Below, in pieces: positions 1 to 12,700 of a stretch of DNA of 64,000 nucleotides. Source of the DNA: Agelas oroides (lineage: Eukaryota > Porifera > Demospongiae > Agelasida > Agelasidae). The stretch is from NCBI GenBank assembly GCA_949130485.1, contig OX422185.1, positions 7,355,127-7,419,126 of the forward strand. Reading direction: 5' to 3'. A model generated the notes under the pieces. The model did no database searches. It worked only from the letters and a program-made list of their open reading frames with translations, and was not told where the DNA came from. How positions within the stretch are numbered: position 1 is the first letter of the stretch; every line of letters starts with the position of its first letter. The position numbers and the translations under genes were made by a program.

Positions 1-211
1 CACTGTTAACTGACCACCCTTCGCTTCTCCCTCGCTTGTGGTCAAATATGAATGGTAGAACCTCGTAGCAAATGGACTTGCTGTATCCCATCGGTAGCCA
101 CACAAACACGTCTTTTCCATTGTAAACATGCACCATTTCAGGTTTCCCTACCTTACTGAGGGCGTACGACATGGCTTGTCCAAACGCAGTTTTCCCGGAA
201 CTGACCGCCAT
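1..211 (-). pseudogene. RecQ-like DNA helicase, N-terminal fragment (runs off left edge)
   Basis: An open frame on the minus strand starts at an ATG (complement 209-211) and stays open to the left edge. It contains KDVFVWLPMGYSKSICYEVL followed by PFIFDHK, which matches the helicase motif I region of the multicopy RecQ-like ATP-dependent helicases of sponges and cnidarians (usual form LPTGYGKS.CYE). The Walker A lysine and serine are kept, but the glycine before the lysine is serine and the usual threonine is methionine, so ATPase function is doubtful. Upstream residues MAVSSGKTAFGQAMSYALSK are less typical. It lies beside and antisense to an exon of the channel gene, probably within an intron of that gene, as expected for a duplicated or mobile copy. 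Family is clear; whether it is functional is not. Confidence 0.6.
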
Positions 212-493
212 CGTTCTCAACTAGGATGTAACGACCCGCGTGTTTCAATAATGTACGGTCATGAAACACGGACCAGATTACTGTAGTTTCCGATGCCCCA
301 CAAAAAAGTGGGGTGTCTGCACATGCGCAAACAGTAGATACCAGGCCCTTTTCGGGCCTGGGTACGAGGCTATATGTTTCCATGCATTTTCTGAAAGATG
401 GCATAACTTCAAGCTGTTCAGTTGCCACTTCATTGTTGGCTATGACTCACTAGAAGGAAAACTGGTAAACTCTCGAGTACTGTAAATTTGAAA

Positions 494-628
494 CCAGTCG
501 GAACTATGGAATTATTGAACCGTACTAAAAATAGTATTGCGCAGCTGTGCGTAGACATAAGCCATTGTTGCTAAACACATGCCGGGTGTTCTATTTTAGT
601 ACAGTTCAATAATTTTGACCGGACTGTG
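494..628. mobile_element. Short inverted-repeat element (MITE-like)
   Basis: The left arm (from 494, CCAGTCGG, then ATTATTGAACCGTACTAAAA) is imperfectly repeated in inverse at the right end (CTATTTTAGTACAGTTCAAT, then GGACTGTGG). The arms are about 40 bp around a 55-bp centre. No coding capacity. Family unknown. Confidence 0.55.
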
Positions 629-855
629 GGCTTCTATTGGAGTTACACGCTCTTACTCTAGCCGCCCGTTCTTATGCGCTCTTGGCCTGTTTATAGTAAT
701 GCTTGATGTGGATATAGAGTATTGCTGTAAGTGCTGAGGAATAGCTGGAGTCGAACTGAATCAACTTTCTTTTGTAAGCTGTTAGTCGTAGTCTGTGGGA
801 AAGTTGGCTGTTACAATGCATTTTCATGCACTAATACTATGTTGAAATGCTTTAG

Positions 856-3800
856 ACCCCTATCAGATGGCCAGAGGGAAGGAGACGGTGCTGCACTGGG
901 CCTGTCAGTGCAAGGTGAAGAATGAAAAACTCGTTCAGCTGTTGCTTACCATAAGTGTCAAGTAAGTTTTATTGATTGCATACATTAATAGGCATGTCAC
1001 GTACACATACTACAAAAGTGGTGAGTTCAGATGACATGCATGCAACCTACAGTACTCACACCTCAAATGCCACTGGATATACTACATATCTTCAGGTCAT
1101 AACTCAAACAGGTACGTATTTATAGTTACTAGACATACCGTAGAATCGGGTTATAAGGCGCATGCGCTTAATGGTTATGATAACAGTAAAATAATATGCG
1201 CTACATAATGAAGTGCGCCAAATAGCGAGGGTCGAAGGTTGACCACGCCTCTAAAAGCATGACATCATTGGCGATTGACAACGCAGCAAGAGATGGGATG
1301 ATGCAGTTGACTGGTCAGAACGAGGAGCTTGTCAGGCGGCTATAAAATGACGAATGGCAGTCATGTATGCAAGTTATTCTTTAAGAATGGAAGGAGAAGC
1401 CATCAAAGAAAGCGTAGTTCGTGAGTCAACGGAAACTCGCAGTCGATGAGCGCGTCGAGGATGGCGAATGGCGAATGAATTCTATAAGAACCAGTACCAT
1501 GTCTGATGTTATTATTCCTTTTCACATTTCTAGCACACTTCTGATTGGTTATTTTCGAAAGTGATCCTCGTTCGCACTACCTTCGCGTGCTTGCTCTAAC
1601 TTGTCCACTTGTAATTTCGCCTCGGCCCACTCCAAATTTTCGCTTAATTAGAGCAGTGCACTTCTTATCGATCCCATATATATAGAAAAAACTAGGTTGT
1701 GACAACCTTGTCACAAGGTAGTACAGCCAGCTTGTACCAACCTTGTAACAACCTGGCTACAAGGTAGTGGCAAGGTTGGAACAAGGTTGTCGCATGGTTG
1801 GTACAGGGTTGTGACAAGGTTGTGACAAGGTTGTGACAACCTTGCCAGAAGGTTGTCCAAACCCTGGATTTGTCACGCCCGCTAGCTGGTTTCAAGGTTG
1901 TAACAAGGTTGTAACAAGGTAGTCACAAGGTTGTAAATAAGCAGGTGATTCCTGCAGGGTTGGTACAACCTTGCTACATGCTTGTAAACATAGGTGTATC
2001 GATCAGTATACTTCACATGCAAAACAACCATGTTTCAGGATGGTAAAATAATCACATAGTATGTACATAAATATACATGTATATCTACGATGTATGGATA
2101 CAGCACATGACATACCCTTTACCCTTTACCCTTTACGTCTTATGCGCATGCATGATCAGAAATCAATCACATGCTCACGAGAGAAACTTATAAACTAGCT
2201 GAGTTCAGACATTCATATTAACTTGGTTGAAAACAAACCTGCTTAAGTGTATCTATCACAAACGTTTAAAGAGAGTGCCTGTATGCACTTCCAAGTTAAT
2301 TAGCTTCTGGCTCTTTACTACCACTGTAGCTGTACATGTATACTTTAAACGCATGTGGGCACATCAAAGGGTAAAGGGATATTATTTAAAAGCATCACTG
2401 TCTGTACTTATACACATGTAATGTCTAATTATAGCTTAAAGCTACTTTCTGCAAAAGTTGGCACACTTGTCATTGATAGTGTTGACAAGGAAGCTCTTGG
2501 CAACAGGGTGGGATGACTGCACACATGCCCTGTTTAGAATAAGCAAAATTAGAATTTTAAAATGCTGCCATGCAGTGTATAATTCCTACTTAAAGCCTCC
2601 CTGCATGGATTGTCAATGGGCCAATTAAGAGGTAGCTTGCCAAACATGAAGCTTTTCCTTAAACGCATGCAGGGAGTAAACAGCATTTCAGGTAGCTAAA
2701 AGTACCGTAGTCTCATGAAAGAGCACCCATGGGTGAAGCACCTTACAAGTCTGCCAGAGAGGGGGGTGTGTGCTCTTTCGAATGCTTTCGCATTTAATCA
2801 CAAAAGTGTGCCCTTTCGTGTTTACAGTGACTTGATGCCCTTGAATTCCGCTTGAAGCAAATAATTGGACAAGCAGTAACATACATCGGAACCACCAGCA
2901 GCTTTGAAGTTACGTCCTGACAGCATACAACACTCTGAATGGCACCACTGATGTAAGCATAGTTTACCTCGCGGTGCGCACTGCGTTAGCTATGTTCGTC
3001 TATGCAAAGCTGCTTTGTAGTAACCTTCGGTGAAGTATAACACATGAAGTTTCTTACCTCAGATATGCATAGCGCTCGGGGATGTGCTTCTCAAACTCCA
3101 CATGTGCACTCATTAGCCACGCGATACTCGCTCCAGGGTGGGCGCTCATTCGAACAAACCTTGACCCTATGTACAGGAAATTTGGCCAAAAGTAGGGGGT
3201 GGACACTCTTTCACGAAACTACGGTAATAGATTGTAAATTGGCTGATTTTGATGAAGCTGTAAACAGATCAGAGTTACCGTATTTCCTTGATTTTTTTCC
3301 CGCCCTTGAATTAACCCCGTGCACCCGAGAGCACGCTTGAGCTGAAGAAAGCCCTTGATTAGTTCCCACACGGTTACGCAGCCACACTCATTGCTGGCAA
3401 CGAGGACAACTTGGATGACTCAGATCGTTTGTCTAGCCGGTCTGTACTCACGTACTTTACTGCACTGTACGTACCTAGTATTTGTGCTGTACAAAGATGT
3501 CAAGTCGTGTGCATTTCGATGGCGCACGTGCACAACTGGAGTGCACGCCGGACTTGGCTGAAGTTAATTGAACCCGCCCTCGTTTTGTTCCCGCCCTGGT
3601 ATTGTACCCGCGGGTAAGTACGGTCTAGTACCCGCGGGAAGTAATCAAGGAAATACGGTAGTTAGTTAAGTAAAGTATACAACCAAACGTATAGAGGAAT
3701 GGCCGACTTGCATGATAGAAAATCACGTGATACAGCTGGGGATCAGGGTCTGTGAAATTGCCATAGAAAATGAATGGAGAGTGCGAACAGCACGGTACAA

Positions 3801-6800
3801 AGACGATGGATGGAACCTATAGACTATTTGTGGCTGTTCTGTTGGGGATTTTCTGTGACCATGAACACTATTTGAGCCAATCATGGAATGCCAGCCAACT
3901 CAGGTGAGCCAAAAGCCATGAAAAACTTGGCTACTAGCTTTGTGTGCACATTATTAATGGGCGGGCGTAGGGGGATAAAGCTAGTTCCAGCTGCTGTACA
4001 AACAGCACTTAAATCTAGCTAGTTACTGCTGGCATTAGAGTTTCTGTGTGGAGTCATCCGCAATAATACCAACTGCATGCATGCTACTTTAAAGATGTCA
4101 TTGTGTCTATGTAGGTATACTCATTTCCTGATGAAACAGAGTTATCATCACAGTGGACAGAGTGCAGCAACTGACCATCCATGAGCAGGTTGACAAAGAT
4201 CACAGACCTGAGTTATGATAGCTTCTGTGGACCACGTGGCTTACTGCAAGAGAAAACACTTGTAGGCACAGTGCTTATAGTTGTGTGGGCATGTGTATTT
4301 CATATGTGTGAGTCATTAAAATTTGAGGGTAGGTCTATGGTCGCCATTGTTCCGTGACAGTATTTTCATCTCAGGAACTTGAGTGTTCTGCTATGCAATA
4401 AAGGGAACATTTTCCCTAGCTGTCAAAGCAGAAGCTGTTTAAGTCAGTTTTTAGCCGATTTAGCTGATGTTCCAGCATCCTGTCAACAGAATTTGCCATA
4501 TTTGTGCCGCGTACAAAGCACTTTAACACATTAGCTATATACTGTGGCAAAGCTTTTAGTCTCCACGATAATCTCAAAATGATGGCTGAAGGACACGCTG
4601 TGCATGAGCAGCAAGCTATTTTATCAACCACTGCGGTCATTTTCCATACATTTTGTATGGAGAACGAGAAGAACCTGACCCCCAGAGGGCTAGGGGCGTG
4701 CCAACGTGATCCTATCGTGCAAGTCGGCCATGGAGAAGCAAAATTTATCTTCCCCTTATGTAATTATAGATACATTCTATTACCTTTACTCCTGGATCCT
4801 TCGGAGTACAGCCTTGTACAACGTCCTGTTCCTCTTCATCATCAATATGCGCAGCGCCTTTTGTGGCGGAGAGGGGAGGGGAATCACACCTACAGTTTCG
4901 TCGGACAACCAACGGACAAGAACAAACTTCGTAGGGGTCTTCTGCGCTGTATTCACGATTGCTTAGCCTTCGATGATATGGCAGCACGTCGATCGTGTCC
5001 GACGTGTGGCTCTTTCTGAAGGCAGCCGCAGCTTAGTCTCGCGGAGCCAGACTCTCACACGAAAAGCGGGAGAGAGTCTGGTGACTGTCAGTCTGATGCA
5101 TTGGACTTTTTGGTCTTGTGACTGTCAGTCGATCTGCTGTGTTGGACTTCTTGGTCTTGTGACTGTCAGTCTGATGCATTGGACTTTTTGGTCTTGTGAC
5201 TGTCAGTCTGATGTGTTGGACTTCTTGGTCTTGTGACTGTCAGTCTGATGCATTGGACTTTTTGGTCTTGTGACTGTCAGTCCGATGTGTTGAACTTCTT
5301 GGTCTTGTGACTGTCAGTCCGATGTGTTGAACTTCTTGGTCTTGTGACTGTCAGTCCGATGTGTTGAACTTCTTGGTCTTGTGACTGTCAGTCCGATGTG
5401 TTGGACTTTGTGTGGTCACGTGACTGTCAGTCGATCTGCTGTGTTGGACTTTGTGGTCATGTGACCGTCCGTCTGATGTGTCAGACTTTGTGGTCATGTG
5501 ACCGTCAGTCTGATGGGTCGAACTTTGTGGTCTTGTGACTGATGTGTTAGACTTTGTGGTGGTACAACTGTCAGTCTGATGCGTTGCACTCATGCTTTGT
5601 GCTTCACCTTACAGTACTTGAAGTGGCTTAGAAGGTGCAACTTAAGATGAAGTACACCTGAAATTGGGAGGAGAGAATATAGTTGTTGCTGTAGTTATTA
5701 TTAATTCCTCTAAATTCCCCTATTACAGAGCTGTTGTCTGCATCAAGATGGGAAAGCAGATGAAAATAGAACAGAGGAAGCATCAGAAAGCTAAACACAA
5801 GCTGAAATTTACACCAAATGCTAAACCTGCAATCACATATGTAGGAAGTGTCCCATCATCCCCTGATGCAGAAATGAAATGGCAAAGAACACTGATGAAG
5901 AACTTGAGGTTGATTTGGATGTTGTTGAGATGACTTTTGCCAATCCCGACAGTGCATATAGCTAACTCTTTGCTTGAGTTTAGGAAAAGGCTCATGTTAG
6001 ATGCTTATCGATGTGAGCTTGTTAGAAAAAGCTAACAACTTTTAAACATCGAGAACAGATTAATCATATCATGTCCTTTTATCAAACTTGCATTTGCAAC
6101 CACAACTGGCAAGATTGTGAAGACTGCAATGGAAACAAGTAGTGCTGCTGCTAGCATAAGAAACAACTGGCGTCTGCCTACAAATGACTATAACAGTATT
6201 GTCCTGTATTGATATTTTACAGTATGGTGCAATGTTGTGATGATACACAATGTCATGTGATTATTCAAACTATATAACAATCCATTCACAAAGTTGTGCA
6301 CATAACCACAATCCATTTACAACCTTGTAATGAACCTGTGCATGTAGACTACAATCTCTCCACAAGGTTGTGTCTAACTTGTAATTATTCAACAGTCTGC
6401 TCACAACCTATACACAATCTCACAACAAGGTTGTAACATGCATGTAAGGTTGTGCCATGGTTGTTACAAGGTTGTTACAAGGTTGTTACAACCTAGTTTT
6501 TTCTATATGGGATGGTCTAGACAGATTTTGTCAAGAAGACAGCATGCACCTAATAAGCGATGTGCGCTAAATAACGATGTGCGCCTGATAACCCGATTCT
6601 ACGGTAGTTACTGTTGCCAAATTATGTTGATGTCTGGGATGAAGGAAGTACTCTACTAAAGTAAATGAGTAAGTTAATCACAACACTATGTCTCAATGGT
6701 TTACTAGGATGTTGCTGTTCAACATGCAGAGATGATTAAATGGAGATTGATAATTTAGGATACTCTAAATCTCAGTTTGGAACTGTGGTACAGTAGCAGA

Positions 6801-9732
6801 AAGTGTGGGTTAATGCTAGCCTCGTTCCCAGGCTCTCCCCGCTAAGGAGGGGAGAGCCTGGTACATTTTATCATGTGCGTGATGTCAAGGGTAGACGCGA
6901 GGTAGACACGACTTAATTGCATGTGGGCACTCACGGAATCCCGCCCACGTCATTCAGAGCTCGTGATCGAGGCAAATACACGCATAGCTAACGATGACAC
7001 AAAAACCGCTGCCTACAGCAGCCGTAAATCGCAAGGTAGACGGGTGTAGTAGATTCTCAGGGTGTCAGACACAGCACCAGACGGGCTGAATGGCAAGAAA
7101 CTTCATGATTTGTTGTGTTGTAAGCTAGCGTCGCTAATTGTTCAAGTTGTCACCACGTCATAAAATGTACCAGGCTCTCCCCCTCCTTAGCGGGGAGAGC
7201 CTGGGAACGAGGCTAGGTTAATGCTCTAACAAGTTAAAAACCCTAGGATATGCGTAGCACATGACTTAACCAGCACATGCATGATCATTAAATATAGCTG
7301 TATGATTGTAATACTAGTGGTTAGTGCATATCATGTATAAACACAGAACTGCTGACAAACACCCACAAAAACTGGTCAACTTTCCTGACTGCAAGGGCTG
7401 GACACCTCTCCACTATGCCTGCTATGACAGCAACAAGGAACTAGTAAAGCAGTTGTTGGACGAAGGAGCTGATGAATGTGCAAGGTATAATTGTACTGTA
7501 TTAGTTTATGTGGATACATTCAAGTAACATATATTTGGTTACCTAGGCACAACCAGTTTGCAAGAGAGGTATGTGTTGCCTAGGTAACAGCTAGAAGAAC
7601 AATGTATTGTAGGTTTACAAACCTATTGTAGAAAACACTGGCAATTCTAGGGTAAATAGGCGGGGGAGCACAACCTACCTTAGGGGAGTCTAGAGAGGAT
7701 TTTGAGTGCTTGAGAAGTGATCTGAGGCCACTTTCAAATGGATATGAACTACGGAGTACCGTAGACATTACATTTTTCTGAGATGGATGAATTTTAGGGT
7801 ATTTCATGATTTGGTCTGCACTCACGAAAGTAAAATTACGTGTGCTATGAGCGTTAAGCGGTGTGCATATTGCACTATTGCAGCAAATGTTAAAACCGCA
7901 AAAAGCTTTGGGCTTTTGTCAAATTTCAACGAATACAGTACTATAATTCACACATGTGCTAGCTCAGGCTTGATTCTTGCTTCATCCTGGGATACCTTGC
8001 TAGTAAACTCATCACCTTCACTCAACACTTAGCTACGTGAAGAGTGAAAATTACACATGACATACACATAAGTTACACAATCTCACAGGAAACAGGGGGT
8101 GCCTGTGTCTCAACAGCCCCCCCCCCCAATAAAATCGCCAGTGTTAGTAACAAATGAAATAAAACGCCAAGACAAAAGAAAACACAAACACACCCACAAT
8201 ATTAATAGCAAAACCATGTGCATTTCAGTGTGCATCTTTCTGTATTTATAGCTACCTGCTCGGAATAATCTTTCATGTCTCAGGCATCATGAGTGAGACA
8301 CACACATTTTACATGTCACCTCACACTCACACACGCATAAACATATCTCATGCAACTTCAGTCAGTACCAGACTCACTAGCCGTATCCCATTCTGCTAAC
8401 CTCGTTCCCAAGCCCATTATTGCAGACAAACCAATTTTAGTCTCATTCCCAGTCCCTGGCTGTGTGCTATAAACATCAATTTTGGAGAAAAAGTGACATG
8501 ACAGGTCATGAGCATCTCAGTATAGATGTTTGACATAGTCTTCCCATTTGGGACAAATCTCAACCATTGTAGAATGTTACTCAAGTGAGGTTTCTAACAT
8601 TGACAGCTCTGTATTTGCGAACTCATGAATCTAAGCACACATCTCTTCTTGACAAATTTACATGAGCTACCAGGTAGGGAGTGGTGTATCCAATTAAGGT
8701 TGGGCATGGTACCTAGCAGTGTATCCAAGCTGGGGCACACTGGGGCACATGCCCTAGCAACTAAGTGCCATACCCCACAAGTAAAGGTGAGCTTGTCAAT
8801 TATTGTCACCGATAGTACCATTGTCGATTGCATATCAGGTGCCAAAAAATATCTAAAAGATTGAATATTACAGCATAGCCATGTGTATCTACAGAATAGT
8901 GTAACCATACATGCTCTTAACCTCACTTTTTAACTTGTGGAGACCTACTATGCACACATATCTACCGAAGGCATGGTTGAAAGTGCTCCTAATTCAAGAC
9001 TGATGTCATTTGCCTAAAAATAGCCTCAGACCAACCTGAGATGTTTCAGGGGGAGCAATCTCCAAGTTCTCCCTACACTTTGCATGAAGGTTCTTATTGA
9101 TGCAGTGTGTCAATGCTGTGGTTGGGCATCTAATGTCTCCTGGCTACACCATTGCAGTTAGAAATGGCATCTTCTAGCATCATTAGTCAGCCAAGACAAA
9201 ATATTGCACTATGTATATTGTTTCTTACTCATATTGATGAATACAAGTAAGAAACTAAACAAAACCTCTCATACAGTGATGTAACAAACATTTTGTAAAC
9301 CTGCAGTGTTGATTATGTCATCAGGTATTGTGCTCACTTCTGTTCAGTTCATTAGTTTCTTCTGTCATAGCTATGGTTTCAGCAACAATCCATTGGCAAT
9401 AATAAATGTACCGAAATTTTACCGCAATACTACACTGCCAGGTTGGCCAAATGTTCTTCCTGATGAAATATTCCCACCATATATGTTATATTCTTCAGTC
9501 TCTGTTTTGGTTCATCAGTAGGCCTAAATATATAACCATACTATAATGCAAACATACAGTTTGTTATGTAGCTGTCTATACTTTTTTTTCCATATATAGG
9601 AATGATAATAACTTCACTCCACTGGACATGTTGAATGAAAACTCTGAGGAAGTGCTTGATTTACTAGACCCGCCACCACACCACCTGCTGCCCAGAAAGA
9701 ATGATCCTGTCCTTCTAGAAGACATCATTGAA
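856..9732 (+). CDS. Ankyrin cassette 1 of the TRPA-like gene (exons B, C, D)
   Basis: Exon B (856-961) encodes RGKETVLHWACQCKVKNEKL. Exon C (7347-7484) encodes an ankyrin repeat around WTPLHYACYDSNKELVKQLL. Exon D (9600-9732) encodes FTPLDMLNENSEEVLDLLD and ends HHLLPRKND...EDIIE. The matching exon A (motif GGTALHWAAYYGK in later cassettes) is not between 1 and 855, so it must lie left of the window. The exon C acceptor is chosen at 7346 because only this one gives an open frame with the right phase. The B-C intron is 6.4 kb and filled by nested transposons. Confidence 0.8.
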
Positions 9733-12700
9733 GTGAGTGTGTGCTCAATCTTCTCCCTGAACTAGATTTTAGAGCAAAGTGCTGTAACTGACCTTGAAAT
9801 ATGCAAAATCAGTCAGTCAATAGGGGTACGGAAGTGGGGAGTCATGAGTCTCCCAAATCGCACATGCAAGTAGCCATGGGTAGACACGTAGTTAATTGTA
9901 CCAATCAACATCGTCTACTGGGCTCTAGACCAAAGAACTTATTTACATTTATATCTGTACCTATAGAGAGGCTAGAAAAGCCCATGGAGAAGCAGGTACT
10001 ACCTCTAAAACATACCCAGGTTTGAAGTATAACCACCGATGAGTGATGTTTATACAAGTTTTGCAACTCCAAAAGCACTGTCTTTTCACTCCGTTAGCTA
10101 CATTTTGTCGCTGCAAAATAATTTAACAGTGTCACCTGGTAACCTTTTGGAGCCATGTCTTCTAGCTCAGATAGGTTTTGTGCATTCGATGTGGCTCTCT
10201 CCTGGTGTTTATCCTGTATTTGAACTGGTATAGAACGCTAGATCAATCCTTACTGTTGCTTGGCTATGTAAAAAGGCCTGAGTATATGCTACATCTGTGC
10301 TGCAGATTTTATGGCATGATTCACCAGGCCTTCCCCCTCTGTTTTGCATACTGCAAACGGTCATAAACTGGAACCACTTGGGAACAAGGCTAGGTGCCTA
10401 TAGTACTGATTCAGTGTGAGATTGATATACATGCATGTGATTATATGGCATTAGCTCAGCTTCCCAGGCTCGTACAGGAGGCTATCTCTTCTGCCTGTCA
10501 CTCTGACAGGCAACTCTCCTGGAAGATTCAGGAGAGTGCTAAAGGTACCTTGATCCAGTTGGTCTGGAAACCAGCCCTAACTGTTGTGCCAAGACAGAGG
10601 AAAGCCGACATGGTGGGCAGCAATTGGAATACCATGGCACAGAGTGCTGAAAATGTGTTTGCCAGTAGGTCAGAAAAGAAGAGATGAAATCCTCCCTCTC
10701 GTCAGCGCAGGAGTGCCAAGCGCTTAGCAGAGTTTTTGGACAAGAAGAAACAATTAGCTGCTGATAACTCTGATCCTTCCTCTTCGGGTGATCCAGCAGC
10801 TTGCGGTGGAAATCCTACTCTTGCTGTTTCTAACCGAGCTGTTTCAACTGCTGCGGAGACCAGCAGCGCTGATAAAGCGGGTACAGTCGAAGATCCTCAG
10901 GTTCTGGCTACTCCGGGTACCTCTCTTGCCTTGGAACTGTCTGGTTGCAAGCAGATTGAATTTGAGGTTAGGGATGATTCTCCTGGTCTACAGTATACTG
11001 CCCCTGATAATACAACGAAGTGAACACCTGTAGTTGTCAATCGTGATGGTCACGAGAGTGAATTTATGGTGGTTGATCCTGAAGGCATCCCAATAATGTT
11101 TCTTTTCAGCTGTTCCGTGAAGCTCCATACTTGTGTATATCTTACGGACCCTCTAGTCAAGTTTTTACTCCCATTGCAAAGAGAACAAGGTCTAAAGTTA
11201 ATACTTAGCTAAATCTACTACACCTATGTATTGGTGTGTTCTATATTATGCAATAATAATAATATCCACAGTGACTTTACTGTAGCCTTTCAGAAGAATG
11301 GCAACATCACTGGTAATGCATCATGTACCGTATTCTACGTATTATCCGCCCATGATGGTTGACGGTTACAATATGGACGAGTGCATGGAGCGTTCCTAGC
11401 GTTTAGTCTGCTACCAGGTATCGGGAGAACGAGGTATCGCTGGCTGTAATGTTGTGGCATTTAGTCTGCTACCAGGTATCGGGAGAACCAGGTATCGCTG
11501 GCTGTAACGTTGTGGCTGTCAGAAGTAGTCGTTGATCGGACATTAACCTTGGGAGGTGTGGACGTGCGCGCGCAAGCTTATTCGTTGATCATCGCTGCGT
11601 AAATGTTTTCATTCGCGTGTTAAATTTTCGCGGTTGGTCTCAACCGCGAAATTATTTTAACAATGAAATTTTCCGATCTCTACGGTATCTATGTTTATAC
11701 TCTGCTTGATTTTGTAATGATTTGTTTACAGTCAACAGAAGACTAAGTACATAATCACATAATTGTAGCTGAACTTCCTCGGTGGGCGGATACTACATCG
11801 CGTTTACCAAAACTATGTATTATCTGCCCACCCTCCTCCTTCAGCTAGCCCATGGGCGGATAATACGTAGAATATGGTATTATGGGAAATGGCCAACGGC
11901 TGTTGGATCTTAACCCTTTAACTACTGAATTTTATTTTCTGGAGGTCTTGTTTAGACTACTCACACCTTTTTTCACCTGTATTTCCCCTTCTGCTGTGAG
12001 TTAGCCCTGGAAACTTGAGCCACAGCTTCTTCCACATGTCCTTTACAAGTTCATGACCTCAACCACACCCACTCATTAGCGAGCGTTCAGTAGTCAGAAA
12101 TGGAGCCCCTACAAGGCGAAAAGAGTGTTTTCTAGGCCTGTGTGTGCAAGAAAACAGAACAATGGCCCACCTGGCATTGACCAGGGCTTTTCTACAGCCA
12201 GCTGCAACAGCCGCCATGCACTGTCACCCTCAACAGCTGTCATGCACTGTCACACTTCGGGTGACACCCAACCACCTCCCCTTGTCCCACCCTTTCTGCT
12301 AGTGCAGAACCTATCTTCAAAATGGATTGCACCAACTGATAACATGCGGCCGAATTTCGATGACAACTATAGTCGTCATTGGTAGTTAAAGGGTTCATTT
12401 CTACAGAAACCAAGGTGTAGCAAGTAGGAAATGGTGAGAGGAGAAATCCCATGCAACTTCATACTGCAGTTGATAATAATCTTGCAAAGGCCTGCAACTA
12501 CAGCTAGTGGTTCCATACAATGTGTACACGCTCCATTGAGTATGAGGACTATCTTCATTCAGTATCTGTATACGTACAATAGTAGGTTGGTGACAGCTCC
12601 CCCAGGAAATAAACAAGATTTTAGAAGCTCTTGAGCCAATTGTGAGAACGCTTTTACTGCCTTTTAGGCTATTACTGTCAGTTGGATTAAATCATGAGCA

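Larger units (their letters stand above)
1671..6513. mobile_element. 4.8-kb element with CAAGGTTGT-repeat arms, nested in 1136-6606
   Basis: The left end ATCCCATATATATAGAAAAA then CTAGGTTGTGACAACCTTG is matched in inverse at the right (AACCTAGTTTTTTCTATATG then GGAT, ending 6513). The inner arms are clusters of the 9-bp word CAAGGTTGT and its complement. The interior contains two smaller TIR elements (2703-3226, 3276-3660), a 37-bp minisatellite and a weak open frame at 5664-5933 (KIEQRKHQKAKHKLKFTPN) that I do not recognise. It may be a DNA transposon degraded past recognition. Confidence 0.5.
1136..6606. mobile_element. TIR element TACCGTAGAATCGGG, interrupted by a nested element
   Basis: The left end TACCGTAGAATCGGGTTATA (1136) is matched in inverse by the right end ATAACCCGATTCTACGGTA (6588-6606). 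Both arms also carry GCGC-rich subterminal palindromes (AAGGCGCATGCGCTTA at left). Without the nested insertion (1671-6513) the element is about 630 bp. Terminal TA could be a target duplication, as in Tc1/mariner-type insertions. No transposase recognised. Confidence 0.6.

Noticed and set aside
2115-2140. Telomere-like CCCTTTA repeats
   Set aside because: Only three units, ACCCTTT rather than a canonical telomere repeat, and inside a transposon.
4504-5019. 171-codon open frame
   Set aside because: Longest frame in its region but with no recognisable motif, several overlapping frames on both strands, and location inside a transposon. Not called as a gene.
8396-10394. Apparent 2-kb element bounded by CTAACCTCGTTCCCAAG and CTTGGGAACAAGGCTAG
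   Set aside because: The interval contains ankyrin exon D1 (9600-9732) and a hAT-like copy, so the two ends are more likely separate relics of the TAGCCTCG family.
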